Assembly: GCF_000935125.1 (NCBI RefSeq)
Contig: NZ_JRKI01000031.1
Location: 21,992 to 85,991, forward strand
Direction: 5' to 3'
Origin: Streptomyces natalensis ATCC 27448
GTDB taxonomy: Bacteria > Actinomycetota > Actinomycetes > Streptomycetales > Streptomycetaceae
Length of the DNA: 64,000 bases
Positions within the stretch are counted from its first letter, which is position 1. Every line of letters begins with the position of its first letter. The position numbers were made by a program, and so were the translations under genes. The notes beneath the pieces were generated by a model, which was given only the letters and a program-made list of their open reading frames with translations, was not told the DNA's origin and did no database searches. Positions 19,271 to 28,310 of the stretch are shown here, piece after piece.

Positions 19271-19512
19271 GGCCCGCCGCGGCTGGTGACGGATGACATG
19301 TGGGGTCGGATCGAACCGCTGCTGCCGATTCGCACTCGGGAGGGAGCCAAGCAAGTGCCTGCAAGGTGTCCTATTCCCGCTGCACACGGATATGCAGCGG
19401 GACTGGTGGCTGCAGGAGCTCGGCTTCGGCTCCGGGATGACCTGCTGGCGTCGGCTGCGGGACTGGAACCAGAGCGGGTCTCCGGCTACGGGCGCCACAT
19501 GTTCATCTGCCA
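19271..19512 (+). pseudogene. IS5-family transposase N-terminal remnant
   Basis: TDDMWGRIEPLLPI begins the usual IS5/DUF4096 N-terminus. In a second frame FGSGMTCWRRLRDWNQSG gives the helix-turn-helix part. The rest is lost. The 3' end of the opposing aldo/keto reductase gene runs into this remnant. Confidence 0.6.
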
Positions 19513-20466
19513 ATCGAGGAACAGATCGTCTATCTCGGAAAGGTCACCCGTGGTGAACTGAACGGAGTTGATGGCATCAACGTTCTCGCGCAATTGAGCA
19601 ACACTTGAGACCCCAATCGCTGTCGAGGTCACGCGTTGATCTTTGAGGGCCCAGGAAATAGATAATTGCGCAAGGGTTTGACCTCGCCTATCCGCCAATG
19701 CTTGAAGTAGACTCAATCTATCAAGAAAATCCACAGTAATGACTTTAGGTTTGGGGTGTTTGCCAAGGGCTGCACGGGAATCACGTGAAATTCCCTGGAG
19801 GTATCTATTCGAGAGTAGCCCTTGAGCCATCGGCGCAAAGGAGACGCACCCTACGCGCTCCTTACCTAAGGCGTCGAGTAGCCCGTCTTCTTCGATCCAG
19901 CGGTTTACGATTGAATACGAAGGTTGATGGATCAATGTTGGCATATTCAATCTCCGCGCAATCTGAATGCAAGTGTGCGTATCCGCAACATTGTAAGATG
20001 AAATACCGGCATGCCTAGCCTTGCCCTGACGAACGGCAAGAGCTAGCGCACTCATCGTTTCCTCGAGTGGGGTATCCATGTCGCGTCGATGTGAATAGAA
20101 GATATCGACATAATCTAATCCCATGCGGCCAAGTGACTGATCAAGCGACGCCAGGAGGTGCTTCCTCGTCCCTCCTGCACCATGAGGGCCCGGCCACATG
20201 GGGTACCCGGCCTTAGTGGAGATAATTATTGAATCTCGCTGACGCTTTAGGTCCGACTGCAGCACCTTTCCGAACCTAATTTCCGCACCCCCCGGGGGTG
20301 GTCCATAATTATTTGCCAAATCGAAATGATTTACACCAAGTTCGAGTGCGCCCCGAATAATTGCCCTCTGCGTAAGCGGATCACCATCCTCCCCAAACCG
20401 CTGCCACAAACCAAGCGAAACGACCGGGAGAAGTGGACCGGCATCTCCAGCTTGACGGTATTTCAT
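19486..20466 (-). CDS. Aldo/keto reductase, YghZ-like
   Basis: A cytosolic NADPH-dependent carbonyl reductase of the AKR fold. The tetrad is visible: Asp and Tyr in FDLANNYGPP, Lys in STKAGYP, His in YSHRRDMDTPLEE. The last phrase is characteristic of YghZ/L-glyceraldehyde-3-phosphate reductase relatives. ATG 20466 with AGAAAGG ~15 bases upstream is preferred over more distal starts. The last few codons lie inside an IS5 remnant, so the C-terminus may be altered. The DNA is A/T-richer than its surroundings, like the cluster to its right. It may reduce a keto-sugar intermediate, but it lies apart from those genes. Confidence 0.8.
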   Translation of the reverse strand: MKYRQAGDAGPLLPVVSLGLWQRFGEDGDPLTQRAIIRGALELGVNHFDLANNYGPPPGGAEIRFGKVLQSDLKRQRDSIIISTKAGYPMWPGPHGAGGTRKHLLASLDQSLGRMGLDYVDIFYSHRRDMDTPLEETMSALALAVRQGKARHAGISSYNVADTHTCIQIARRLNMPTLIHQPSYSIVNRWIEEDGLLDALGKERVGCVSFAPMAQGLLSNRYLQGISRDSRAALGKHPKPKVITVDFLDRLSLLQALADRRGQTLAQLSISWALKDQRVTSTAIGVSSVAQLRENVDAINSVQFTTGDLSEIDDLFLDWQMNMWRP

Positions 20467-20799
20467 TCTTACAGGAGGCCTTTCTTGTAATGGCCGCAAT
20501 ATCCAACCCTCGCCCGCCTTGGCGTTAGCGAGGTGTTTCAGCTCGACTGCCGCCGAGTCGAGTTGCCGTGAAAACGACCGCTGGAAGAAGTGAAGCTCCT
20601 GCTGGATGGGCTGTTCACAAGATCGACCTGTCCGCATGAAGCATCGCGTGCTTGTCTACCCATCAGGGCCCAACCTGTCTAGTCACCCTTTGATTCCCGT
20701 CTGATCTGCTGAACTTCTGGTGCCGTTGGTGCGGTTTACTGCACGTCCCATCGGGCCGGCAGGCCCTGGCCTGGCCCATCGGCACGTCGACACCCGTGC

Positions 20800-20905
20800 A
20801 CTCAGATCGTGGCTGGCTTCAGCCTTGTGATCGCCACGGTCTACCGCTACTTAGCTGAGACCGACGAGGTTCTCGCGACACTCACCCTCGACCTTCACGG
20901 AGAAG
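20800..20905 (+). pseudogene. Transposase helix-turn-helix scrap
   Basis: ATVYRYLAETDEVLATL matches the segment after the helix-turn-helix of a common Streptomyces IS5-type transposase (usual form ATVYRYxxEAxxVLA). Only ~30 codons are recognisable. The rest of 20,467-21,564 shows no gene. Confidence 0.5.
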
Positions 20906-21564
20906 CAGGGTGCCGACGGCGCGGTCCGGCGCCCTTACAGCAGCCGCGCCGCTCGGATAAGCTAACCGCTGGTCCACGAGCTGCCAACGCGTCGGAATCA
21001 ATCATCCAAGGTGAGACCCCGGTAGCCATGCCCCCAATCGGCGGTCAATCGATGCGTCCGGACCGATGACGCAGCCTCCAGGCCATGCGTTCAACAGGGC
21101 TGAATGTCACGCCACCTCCAGAGGCCAGACCCCCATTGCGATGCCGCCAAGAGGGAATGGGGGATCCCGACGTATCGGCTAATCAGCAGCCTTATTTCGC
21201 TGTTGGCCTATGGACGGAGTCACATCGCCCGCCATGTTCTCAATAGCGCCAAATGTGCCTGCCTGGAGCGCAAAAAGATTTCTCCTGATGACGCGAACAG
21301 CAACGCAGTGCGCAGGTATGGTTGTTGCCGTCCGCCGCCACACACCCAGTGGGTGCGTGGCGGCGGACGCGCAATCGCCTAGCGAAGCAATACCCCGTCA
21401 CCCGCATGGACGGTTTCGGTCACAAAGGGTGGGTGGCTCAGGGTCGCTTCTCGGACCTGGTCGTCGGTCGGCTACAAGGGGCGCGCGAGACGGGGGGCTA
21501 TGAGCCAGTGGCTTTCCCCTCCCTGGCAGCTGTTCGGCGCGAGAGAGATGAGCAAGGAATTGGT

Positions 21565-23457
21565 ATGCAGGTGAAGTGGGCGGCACTTTTAAGCCCTGTC
21601 GTTCGTGAGGTGGCGCGGTGTGGTCGTATCAGCCGTGAGCGGATGGAACTGCTGAAACTAGTGCGGGCGGAGCGTCGCACGTTGGCTGGCCTGCTGGGTA
21701 CTCATCTGCTGGCTGCAGCGTTGCCCACGGTCAATGCGATGGCGATTGGTTGGCTCACCGCACGGCTGAGCTCCGTTGTCAGCAGAGGCGCCGATGCGAG
21801 CACGATGACGGTTCCCCTGGCTGTCCTCGTCCTCCTAATGCTCGCCGAAGAGCTGGCAGTGGCCTTCCGGGATGTGCTCCAACTGGTCGTCGCAGGGCGT
21901 CTGGACGGCCGTGCCCGCAGACGGGTCCGTGCACTCGTCATGGAGCCGCGCTTCATCAGCCACATGGAAGACCCCGAGTACCTAGATGACGTCAGTCGCG
22001 CCTCGAACATCGGTGCCGGTACCTTCCGTTCACCGGGGAAGGCCGCGGTCGGACAGATTCTGCTGACCTTTCGCGTGTTCTCGGCTTGCGCAGCGACTAT
22101 TCTCCTTTCCCTCTACTTTCCCGTGCTTGCTCTTGGGCTGCTCGCTGCCTCTCTTCTCATGCGGTCCATCATCCGCAGGCAGTGGATGTACCTCGCCTCC
22201 GTCATGAGCGCCGGCGAACGCGGTGCGCGTCGCGTCCGGTACTGGACGGACGTGGCAGGCGGCCGGGAGGCGGCGAAAGAGGTGCGCCTCTTCGGGCTCG
22301 TCGCGTGGGCGGTCCGGCGTCGCACCCGTGAGGCACTGGAGTCGGCGGCCGACTTGTGGCAGGCCAGGGCCGAAGTGTTGGGGAAGCAGTGGTGGACGAT
22401 CGGGATAGCTCTGGGCTCGGCCGCCTCCGCCCTCTTTTTCCCTGCGCTCGCCTTCCGCAGGGACGAGATCAGTGCCGGCGAGCTCATGACCTGTCTCACG
22501 GCGGCATGGGTGATCTTCCAAGTCAGCTTCATGGGCATGGAAGCATTCGACATCGAGTATGGATTTGACGCGGTTCAAGCCCTGCAGCGCCTCGAAAATC
22601 GCGGCAGACGAGACGGTTTAGCCTTCAGTGGCGGCATGCCGGAGAAAGGCCGGACCGCACCGGCGGAGGTCAGACTGGAGAAGGTGACCTTCCGATACCC
22701 CGGTTCCGACCAGGCTGTGCTGGACGAACTCGACCTGCACATAAGCTCGGGAGAAGTCCTGGCCATCGTCGGAAATAGCGGAGTGGGGAAGACCACGCTG
22801 ATCAAACTTCTGGCTGGCTTGTACGAAACCGATGAGGGCCGGATCACCGTGGACGGGACAGACCTGTCGGAGATCGACGCAGAGGCTTGGCGCGGTCGGC
22901 TCGCCGTCGTCTTCCAGGACTTCAATCGCTACCCGCTCAGCGCGGTTCTGAACGTGGCCTTGGGAGCACCAGAGGCGATGCATGACACCGCAGGAGCCGT
23001 ACGAGCCATGACCCGGATCAGCGGTGGCACGCTGCCAGGATCACTCCCCTTCGGCCCGGACACCGTGCTCTCGGGGGAACAGCCCGATGGCGTTGACCTC
23101 TCCGGGGGGCAGTGGCAGCAGATCGCTGTGGCACGAGCGATGTTCGCTGCCCAGCATGGTCGAGACCTGATCATCCTGGACGAGCCGACTGCGCACCTCG
23201 ACGTGGAGACGGAGGCCGCCTTCTACCAACGGGTAGTGACCGAGGTGCGAGGCAGGAGCGTGGTCCTCATCTCTCACCGCATGTCGACCATTCGCCACGC
23301 CGACAGGATCATCCTGCTCAGCGATGGGAAGGTCGCGGAGAGCGGAAGCCATCAGGAACTCATGGCCGCTGACGGAGAGTATGCCCGCCTTTTCAAACTG
23401 CAGGCAGCACGTTTCAGGGGGCATGAAAGTTCCGAGGCGCCGGCCCGGTCCTCGTGA
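21565..23457 (+). CDS. ABC exporter half-transporter (membrane plus ATPase), first of a pair
   Basis: About 630 residues: a six-helix type IV (exporter) membrane domain followed by a nucleotide-binding domain. Walker A is GNSGVGKTT, the signature LSGGQ is intact, Walker B is LIILDEPT and the H-loop is ISHR. ATG 21565 has AAGGA 6-7 bases upstream; longer upstream starts lack this. Codon 9 is TTA, a bldA-dependent codon in Streptomyces. The gene overlaps a possible GTG of the next half-transporter, so the two probably form a heterodimer. By position it exports the cluster product or protects the host. Confidence 0.9.
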   Translation: MQVKWAALLSPVVREVARCGRISRERMELLKLVRAERRTLAGLLGTHLLAAALPTVNAMAIGWLTARLSSVVSRGADASTMTVPLAVLVLLMLAEELAVAFRDVLQLVVAGRLDGRARRRVRALVMEPRFISHMEDPEYLDDVSRASNIGAGTFRSPGKAAVGQILLTFRVFSACAATILLSLYFPVLALGLLAASLLMRSIIRRQWMYLASVMSAGERGARRVRYWTDVAGGREAAKEVRLFGLVAWAVRRRTREALESAADLWQARAEVLGKQWWTIGIALGSAASALFFPALAFRRDEISAGELMTCLTAAWVIFQVSFMGMEAFDIEYGFDAVQALQRLENRGRRDGLAFSGGMPEKGRTAPAEVRLEKVTFRYPGSDQAVLDELDLHISSGEVLAIVGNSGVGKTTLIKLLAGLYETDEGRITVDGTDLSEIDAEAWRGRLAVVFQDFNRYPLSAVLNVALGAPEAMHDTAGAVRAMTRISGGTLPGSLPFGPDTVLSGEQPDGVDLSGGQWQQIAVARAMFAAQHGRDLIILDEPTAHLDVETEAAFYQRVVTEVRGRSVVLISHRMSTIRHADRIILLSDGKVAESGSHQELMAADGEYARLFKLQAARFRGHESSEAPARSS

Positions 23458-23513
23458 CGCAAAGGGGCGGGAGACGTCCAAGTCTCGCTGGTGAAAGCAG
23501 ATTTAGAGGAAGC

Positions 23514-25322
23514 ATGAATAGAAAGCAACAACTTCTGCGTCTCATGATATCCCTGACATGGCGGGTAGACCAGCGAGCTTCTCTGCTCGTGACGTCGTTA
23601 GGGGTTCTGCAGGCCGGGGCAGTAGCCATGAACGGCCTCAGCCAGCGTTGGCTCATCGACTCGGCCGGTCTCGATACCGTGACAGGCCTCTTCTCGGCGG
23701 TGTTGGTGGGCGCTCTTTCTCACGCCGTCATGGCGGCGGGCGGACGATATCAAAGCAATCTGCAGTCTGACCTTGCGGACCGAGTCGACGTCAAAGTCAA
23801 TGAAGACGTCCTGAACATGGTGGCGAACGTGCCCACCATCGAACACCTGGAACGGCCCGACTATCTGGACCGGATCTCCGTGCTGCGGCGAGGAACCCAC
23901 TCCCTCGCCGCGGTGGGTTGGCGGCTCGCGGACGCCGCCGCAGCAGTTGCGAGCATTCTCCTGTCTCTCTGGCTGCTGATCGGCGTGCATCCGACTCTCG
24001 CGCTGCTCGCAATTCTTGCGGTGCCCCCTCTGTGGGCTGCAAGCCGCGGGCAGAGAATCATACGGCGGGCGCGCGATGCGAGCGCACAGCATGAACGGAG
24101 AGAGGAGGCGCTGCACGACCTGTTCGTCAACCCTGCACGGAACAAGGAGATCCGAATAGCGGGAGCGGGGCACATCCTGAGTGACGAGGCAGCCGCATCC
24201 TGGGAGGAGCGGAACCTCCTCCGGACGACGGCTGAACTCCGAGCAACCATGTGGCAGCTCGTCGGATGGCTCTGCTATGCAGGCGGATTCGGGATGACGT
24301 TGGCCCTCGTCGTCAAAATGGCAGCTGGAGGCGAGGCGTCGGTCGGTGACCTGGCCCTGGTTCTGGCACTCGGCATGCGCATGCGGTGGCAGGTCCGCGT
24401 CGCCGTCGACACATTCATGCGTCTCGCAGAGGCGGGTCAGGCCACGAATCACTTCTGGTGGCTCACCTCGTATGCTGCGAAGCGTAGGAACGCCGCGGCC
24501 GATGAGCCTCCGTCGGCGCTGCGGGAAGGGGTCGTGCTGAAGGACGTGAGCTTCACCTATCCGGGGGCCAAGAAGCCGGCGCTAGACGCAATCGACCTCA
24601 CCCTGAGCCCCGGAAGGACCGTCGCCCTCGTCGGGGACAACGGTGCTGGGAAGACCACCCTGGTCAAGCTGCTGACGGGAATGTACCTGCCGGACCAGGG
24701 GTCCGTCACTGTCGAGGGTGCCTCCCTGGACACACTGGATGCTGCTGCCTGGCGTACCCGTACCTCAGCCACATACCAGGACTTCGTGAAGTTCGAGGTG
24801 CCCGTGAGAGACGCTGTGGCCATCGGACGTCTCAACCCGGCGGTGAGCCCAGAGGTGATCGACGATGCCCTGGCACGGGCCGGTGCCGCGCACTTCACCG
24901 AACGGCTGCCTGAGGGTATTCACACTCAACTCGGCCTCGTGCACGAGGGTGTGGAGTTATCGCACGGCCAGTGGCAGAGGATCGCGCTTGCCCGAGCTCT
25001 GGTACGTACCGGTGCGTTACTGCTCGTGCTGGATGAGCCGACCGCCGCACTCGATCCCCAAGCCGAGCAGGACCTGTACGAGCGGTTTACGAAGGAGACC
25101 CGCGCCTGCCCCGGAAGAATCACTGTTCTGGTGTCACACCGTTTCAGTACAGTCCACATGGCGGACGAAATTGTCGTCATGGATTCTGGACGCGTGACCG
25201 AGTGCGGAACACACCAGGAACTGATGGCGAACCAGGGACGGTATGCCGATCTCTTCGCCAAGCAGGCCAACGGCTACTCGGACACGGAGAAGGCTCCCTC
25301 GGCTAACCAGGAACCGATCTGA
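23514..25322 (+). CDS. ABC exporter half-transporter, second of a pair
   Basis: About 602 residues with the same membrane-plus-ATPase layout. Walker A is GDNGAGKTT and Walker B LVLDEPT, but the signature motif reads LSHGQ instead of LSGGQ. One degenerate site is common in heterodimeric exporters such as TM287/288 and TmrAB, where only one ATP site is fully active. ATG 23514 with AGAGGAAG directly upstream is the better start; a GTG at 23454 overlapping the previous stop would add 20 residues. Two TTA codons (24957, 25017) are present. Confidence 0.9.
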   Translation: MNRKQQLLRLMISLTWRVDQRASLLVTSLGVLQAGAVAMNGLSQRWLIDSAGLDTVTGLFSAVLVGALSHAVMAAGGRYQSNLQSDLADRVDVKVNEDVLNMVANVPTIEHLERPDYLDRISVLRRGTHSLAAVGWRLADAAAAVASILLSLWLLIGVHPTLALLAILAVPPLWAASRGQRIIRRARDASAQHERREEALHDLFVNPARNKEIRIAGAGHILSDEAAASWEERNLLRTTAELRATMWQLVGWLCYAGGFGMTLALVVKMAAGGEASVGDLALVLALGMRMRWQVRVAVDTFMRLAEAGQATNHFWWLTSYAAKRRNAAADEPPSALREGVVLKDVSFTYPGAKKPALDAIDLTLSPGRTVALVGDNGAGKTTLVKLLTGMYLPDQGSVTVEGASLDTLDAAAWRTRTSATYQDFVKFEVPVRDAVAIGRLNPAVSPEVIDDALARAGAAHFTERLPEGIHTQLGLVHEGVELSHGQWQRIALARALVRTGALLLVLDEPTAALDPQAEQDLYERFTKETRACPGRITVLVSHRFSTVHMADEIVVMDSGRVTECGTHQELMANQGRYADLFAKQANGYSDTEKAPSANQEPI

Positions 25323-25646
25323 CGCTGGATGCTGCCGACCGCCGGGTGAGCCTGGCGGCCGGCAGACCGACGGCGAAACGTCGAAAGGTGGTGGCTGCCG
25401 GTGGGGCCGAGGTTTGCAATGAACTGGGACGCCCAAAGATGTTGATTCGCCGCGGGTAGCTGGCTGTCCGCAATGCCGGTCGTGCTGAACGAGCCGGACG
25501 GCTCCATCTGGGTGGCACGAATCAGGGCAACGTCTGGTCGCATCCCCCGTTCCGAGGAGTTGTCGAGCACCGGAGCTCCTGATCAACGGTCGCCGACGGC
25601 AGGCCCGCATCTGGCCACCCTCGGCCGTGCCCGTTCCGGAGTCCTC
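25323..25646. other. Intergenic region between convergent exporter and dehydrogenase genes
   Basis: About 324 bases without a credible gene. It must hold the transcription stops of both converging units. Short G/C-rich inverted segments exist near 25350 (GGCGGCCGGC), but no perfect hairpin was found. Confidence 0.4.
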
Positions 25647-26822
25647 TCAGGCCAGTCGCACCGAACGATCCATGAGGGTCATGGCACCGGTCACGGTCAG
25701 CAGACGTTCGTTGGAGTAATTCAGACTGGCCGAACGCAGATCCCTCAGGCAGCGTTCCAGCGGCACCACCGAATCCTTGGAGTATCCCAGCGACAGCCCG
25801 GCAAGTTCGATCATGCGGTCGACCGCCCGGTAGCACAACTCAGAAGCACAGAGCTTAAGAGAATTGAGGTGAATCTGCTGCACAGGCTCACCGACCGACT
25901 GCCCTGCACGCCAGCATTGTTCAACTTCTGACACAACCCGCTGGAGATAGCTGTGCACGAGTTCCAAATCTAGCCTGATTCTGGCCAGGCGTTCCCGTAC
26001 CAGATCCGACGACAGCTGAGGGCCTCCGCGTCGGCCCGGCCGCCGGAGCTCCTGGACGAGCTCGGCGAAGACGCCCTTGGCGGCCCCCAGCCAACAGGCT
26101 GACCAACCAATATGGGCCATCGGGAGGTAGCTCTCCACAGCCACCTCCCGGAAGCCTCCGTGGCCGCCGATCACTTGGCGATCGGGTACCTTTCCCTTCA
26201 AATGCAGTGAGACGCTGTCCGTGCCGCGCATGCCCAGGGTCCGCCAGTCACCAGACTGCTCAATCCGCAGTTGACTCCGATCGGCGTAGATGAGGGAGAC
26301 CTGGGTCTCGGGCGCTGTCGCCGAGGCCCGGAGCGTGATGAGGAATCCGTCGGCGTGTCTGCCACCGGTGACAACTGGTGCCTTCCGGTCGAACGACAAG
26401 TACTCATCACTGTGGAGAGCGGCGGAGTGGGCGGAGAGCGCGTGCCCGCCCTTGACTGGCTCCGTGGTGACCGAGGCCAGATAGACTTGGCCGGCAGCTA
26501 TCTGCGGAAGTATCTCATCGGTGAACCCTTGGTTCCCGTAGCGCGCCAAGGCATCTGCTTGCTGGCAGTGCATGGCCCAGATCGACGCAGAGGTCAGGCA
26601 GGCGCCTGCGAGGAGTTGGGCTGTCTCCACGAACTGCGACAACGACATGCCCCACCCGCCGTGCTGCGACGGTATGACAGAGCCCAGGAGGCCGGAGGTC
26701 CGCAACGCAGTCAGGCTTTCCGAAGGGAAGCTGGCGTTTTCGTCGACCTCACTCGCGTGTCGGCGGAGCACTGGCAGCACTTGATCCAGTGCTACTTCGT
26801 GGTCCGGACGGGATGTGCTCAC
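25647..26822 (-). CDS. Acyl-CoA dehydrogenase-like flavoprotein, probably acting on a carrier-bound substrate
   Basis: About 391 residues with the acyl-CoA dehydrogenase fold: FPSESLTALRTSGLLG in the N-terminal helices, the middle beta-domain (ASVTTEPVKGG, WRTLGMRGTDS), and a helical C-terminus (LGYSKDSVVPLERCLRDLRSASL). The GTG start overlaps the carrier-protein stop (GTGA), so the dehydrogenase is coupled to the carrier. Relatives such as RedW oxidise aminoacyl groups on carrier proteins. Here it probably introduces a C=C into, or oxidises, the decarboxylated acyl chain. I could not place the catalytic Glu with confidence. Confidence 0.8.
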   Translation of the reverse strand: MSTSRPDHEVALDQVLPVLRRHASEVDENASFPSESLTALRTSGLLGSVIPSQHGGWGMSLSQFVETAQLLAGACLTSASIWAMHCQQADALARYGNQGFTDEILPQIAAGQVYLASVTTEPVKGGHALSAHSAALHSDEYLSFDRKAPVVTGGRHADGFLITLRASATAPETQVSLIYADRSQLRIEQSGDWRTLGMRGTDSVSLHLKGKVPDRQVIGGHGGFREVAVESYLPMAHIGWSACWLGAAKGVFAELVQELRRPGRRGGPQLSSDLVRERLARIRLDLELVHSYLQRVVSEVEQCWRAGQSVGEPVQQIHLNSLKLCASELCYRAVDRMIELAGLSLGYSKDSVVPLERCLRDLRSASLNYSNERLLTVTGAMTLMDRSVRLA

Positions 26823-27082
26823 GCCTCCGCTCCCTGGTCACGGACGGCGGTAATGGCCTTCCACACGCTTTCGGGAGTACTGAAAGTGCTGCTCTGCAGC
26901 ATCTCGTCCGGCAGCGAGATGGAGTAGTGGTCCTCCAAAGACAGCAATAGCTCCACCGTGCCCATGGAGTCCAGCCCAGCTTGGGCCAGATCGGTGTCAG
27001 GCCGCAGCGGCTCGCCCGGAGGCAGATGCTGCAGTACGGGTCGCAGCATGTCCTCGAACTGGGCATCCCAGGGGTCACTCAT
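26819..27082 (-). CDS. Acyl/peptidyl carrier protein
   Basis: 87 residues with the phosphopantetheine attachment motif GLDSMGTVEL (Ser39). ATG 27082 gives an 8-base overlap with the upstream decarboxylase stop, and the 3' end overlaps the dehydrogenase start. It should hold the amino acid activated by the AMP ligase while the decarboxylase and dehydrogenase act. Size and motif are typical for a free-standing carrier. No phosphopantetheinyl transferase gene was found in the window. Confidence 0.9.
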   Translation of the reverse strand: MSDPWDAQFEDMLRPVLQHLPPGEPLRPDTDLAQAGLDSMGTVELLLSLEDHYSISLPDEMLQSSTFSTPESVWKAITAVRDQGAEA

Positions 27083-28310
27083 GCCGATCTCCCTCAATCT
27101 CTGTCTCCTGCAGGATCAGTCGACGCACGGTGCGGACAGCTTCCCCGTCGACGACCGCCTCAGCAGCCACGGGGTGGCTCAGGAAGCCGAGGAGACTAGC
27201 AGTCAGCCCGTATGCACCCACGTTCGGAATGGTCAGTACGTCGCCCACGCGGGGCTCGGGAAGTGAGGCGGAACGGCTCAGTACGTCCAGCGGTGTACAA
27301 AGCGGTCCAACGAGGCTGAATTGGAGGTCTCGCCCGGTGGCCGACGACTCCTGCGCCGACGGCTGGGCACCGGGAGCCATGATGCGGCCCAGGCCTGACA
27401 TGCCACCCAGGGTGTGGGTGCCCGTGTCCAGGACGACGAATGTCTTGCCTTGGCTCTGCTTCACGTCGAGCACCGTCGTGATCAGGGTGCCGCTGTGCGC
27501 AGTCAAATAGCGGCCCGATTCGAAGGCCACTTGCGGCCGCGCTTGCCTCCAGCCGGGCAGGTGGGTGTCCAATGACGTTGAGAGCTTCGCCCGCAGTTGC
27601 CGGTAGTCCAGCAGCGCTCCCGGCTTGGCGTAGGGCGCCGCGAACCCACCTCCAACATCCACCAGCGATGCCTGCAGCCCCGTCCGGGACAGCACCTGAG
27701 CGGCGGTCGCGATGCTCATGTCGAATTCGCGGGCCAAGACGTTGGGGTCCGCGATGTTGGTGGCAGGATAGAGATGAAGCCCGATGGGGGTGAGCCGTCC
27801 TCGAGCCTGGAACAGGTGCGGGCTGGCCAGCGCACTTTCCAGGTCGATGCCAAACTGCGAGGCAGTTCCCGTCATGCGGAGCCCGGAGGTTCCACCCCCC
27901 GCCTGCGGGGCGTTGATGCGCACGAGGTACCGCACATCCGCCGCGCTCTCGGCTGCTGCTTCTGCCAGCCGCTCGTACTCCGTCGGTGACTCCACGGAGA
28001 ATAACCGGACGCCGGCGGCGAGCGCAGTACGAATCTCATGCGGGGACTTCCCCGGCCCCGTGTACAGACAACCCGCGGACGACAGCCCCGCGCGCAGGAC
28101 AGCATTCAGTTCTCCCAGGGAGCTGATCTCCGAGCGAAGCCCGAACGAGGCCAGTTCGGCCACCAGGTGCGGGTGCGGATTGGCCTTGAGTGAGTAGAAG
28201 AGGACTGCCTCTTCGGGGATCGATTGGAGCAGAAGTTCGGCCGCCCGCCGGATCTGGTTTAGCTGGTAGACGTAGAGGGGGGTGCCGAACTTTCTGGCCA
28301 GTGCTCTCAT
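27075..28310 (-). CDS. PLP-dependent decarboxylase, fold type III (DAP/ornithine decarboxylase family)
   Basis: About 411 residues. The PLP lysine lies in FYSLKANPHP (Lys42), the glycine loop reads VDVGGGFAAPY, and GPLCTPLD supplies the Cys/Asp of the second active-site half. ATG 28310 overlaps the ligase stop as ATGA. BtrK (butirosin) and VinO (vicenistatin) are family members that decarboxylate an amino acid bound to a carrier protein, and the overlapping ligase and carrier genes here fit that model. The expected product is a beta- or gamma-amino acyl thioester, depending on whether aspartate- or glutamate-type substrates are used. Confidence 0.85.
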   Translation of the reverse strand: MRALARKFGTPLYVYQLNQIRRAAELLLQSIPEEAVLFYSLKANPHPHLVAELASFGLRSEISSLGELNAVLRAGLSSAGCLYTGPGKSPHEIRTALAAGVRLFSVESPTEYERLAEAAAESAADVRYLVRINAPQAGGGTSGLRMTGTASQFGIDLESALASPHLFQARGRLTPIGLHLYPATNIADPNVLAREFDMSIATAAQVLSRTGLQASLVDVGGGFAAPYAKPGALLDYRQLRAKLSTSLDTHLPGWRQARPQVAFESGRYLTAHSGTLITTVLDVKQSQGKTFVVLDTGTHTLGGMSGLGRIMAPGAQPSAQESSATGRDLQFSLVGPLCTPLDVLSRSASLPEPRVGDVLTIPNVGAYGLTASLLGFLSHPVAAEAVVDGEAVRTVRRLILQETEIEGDRHE

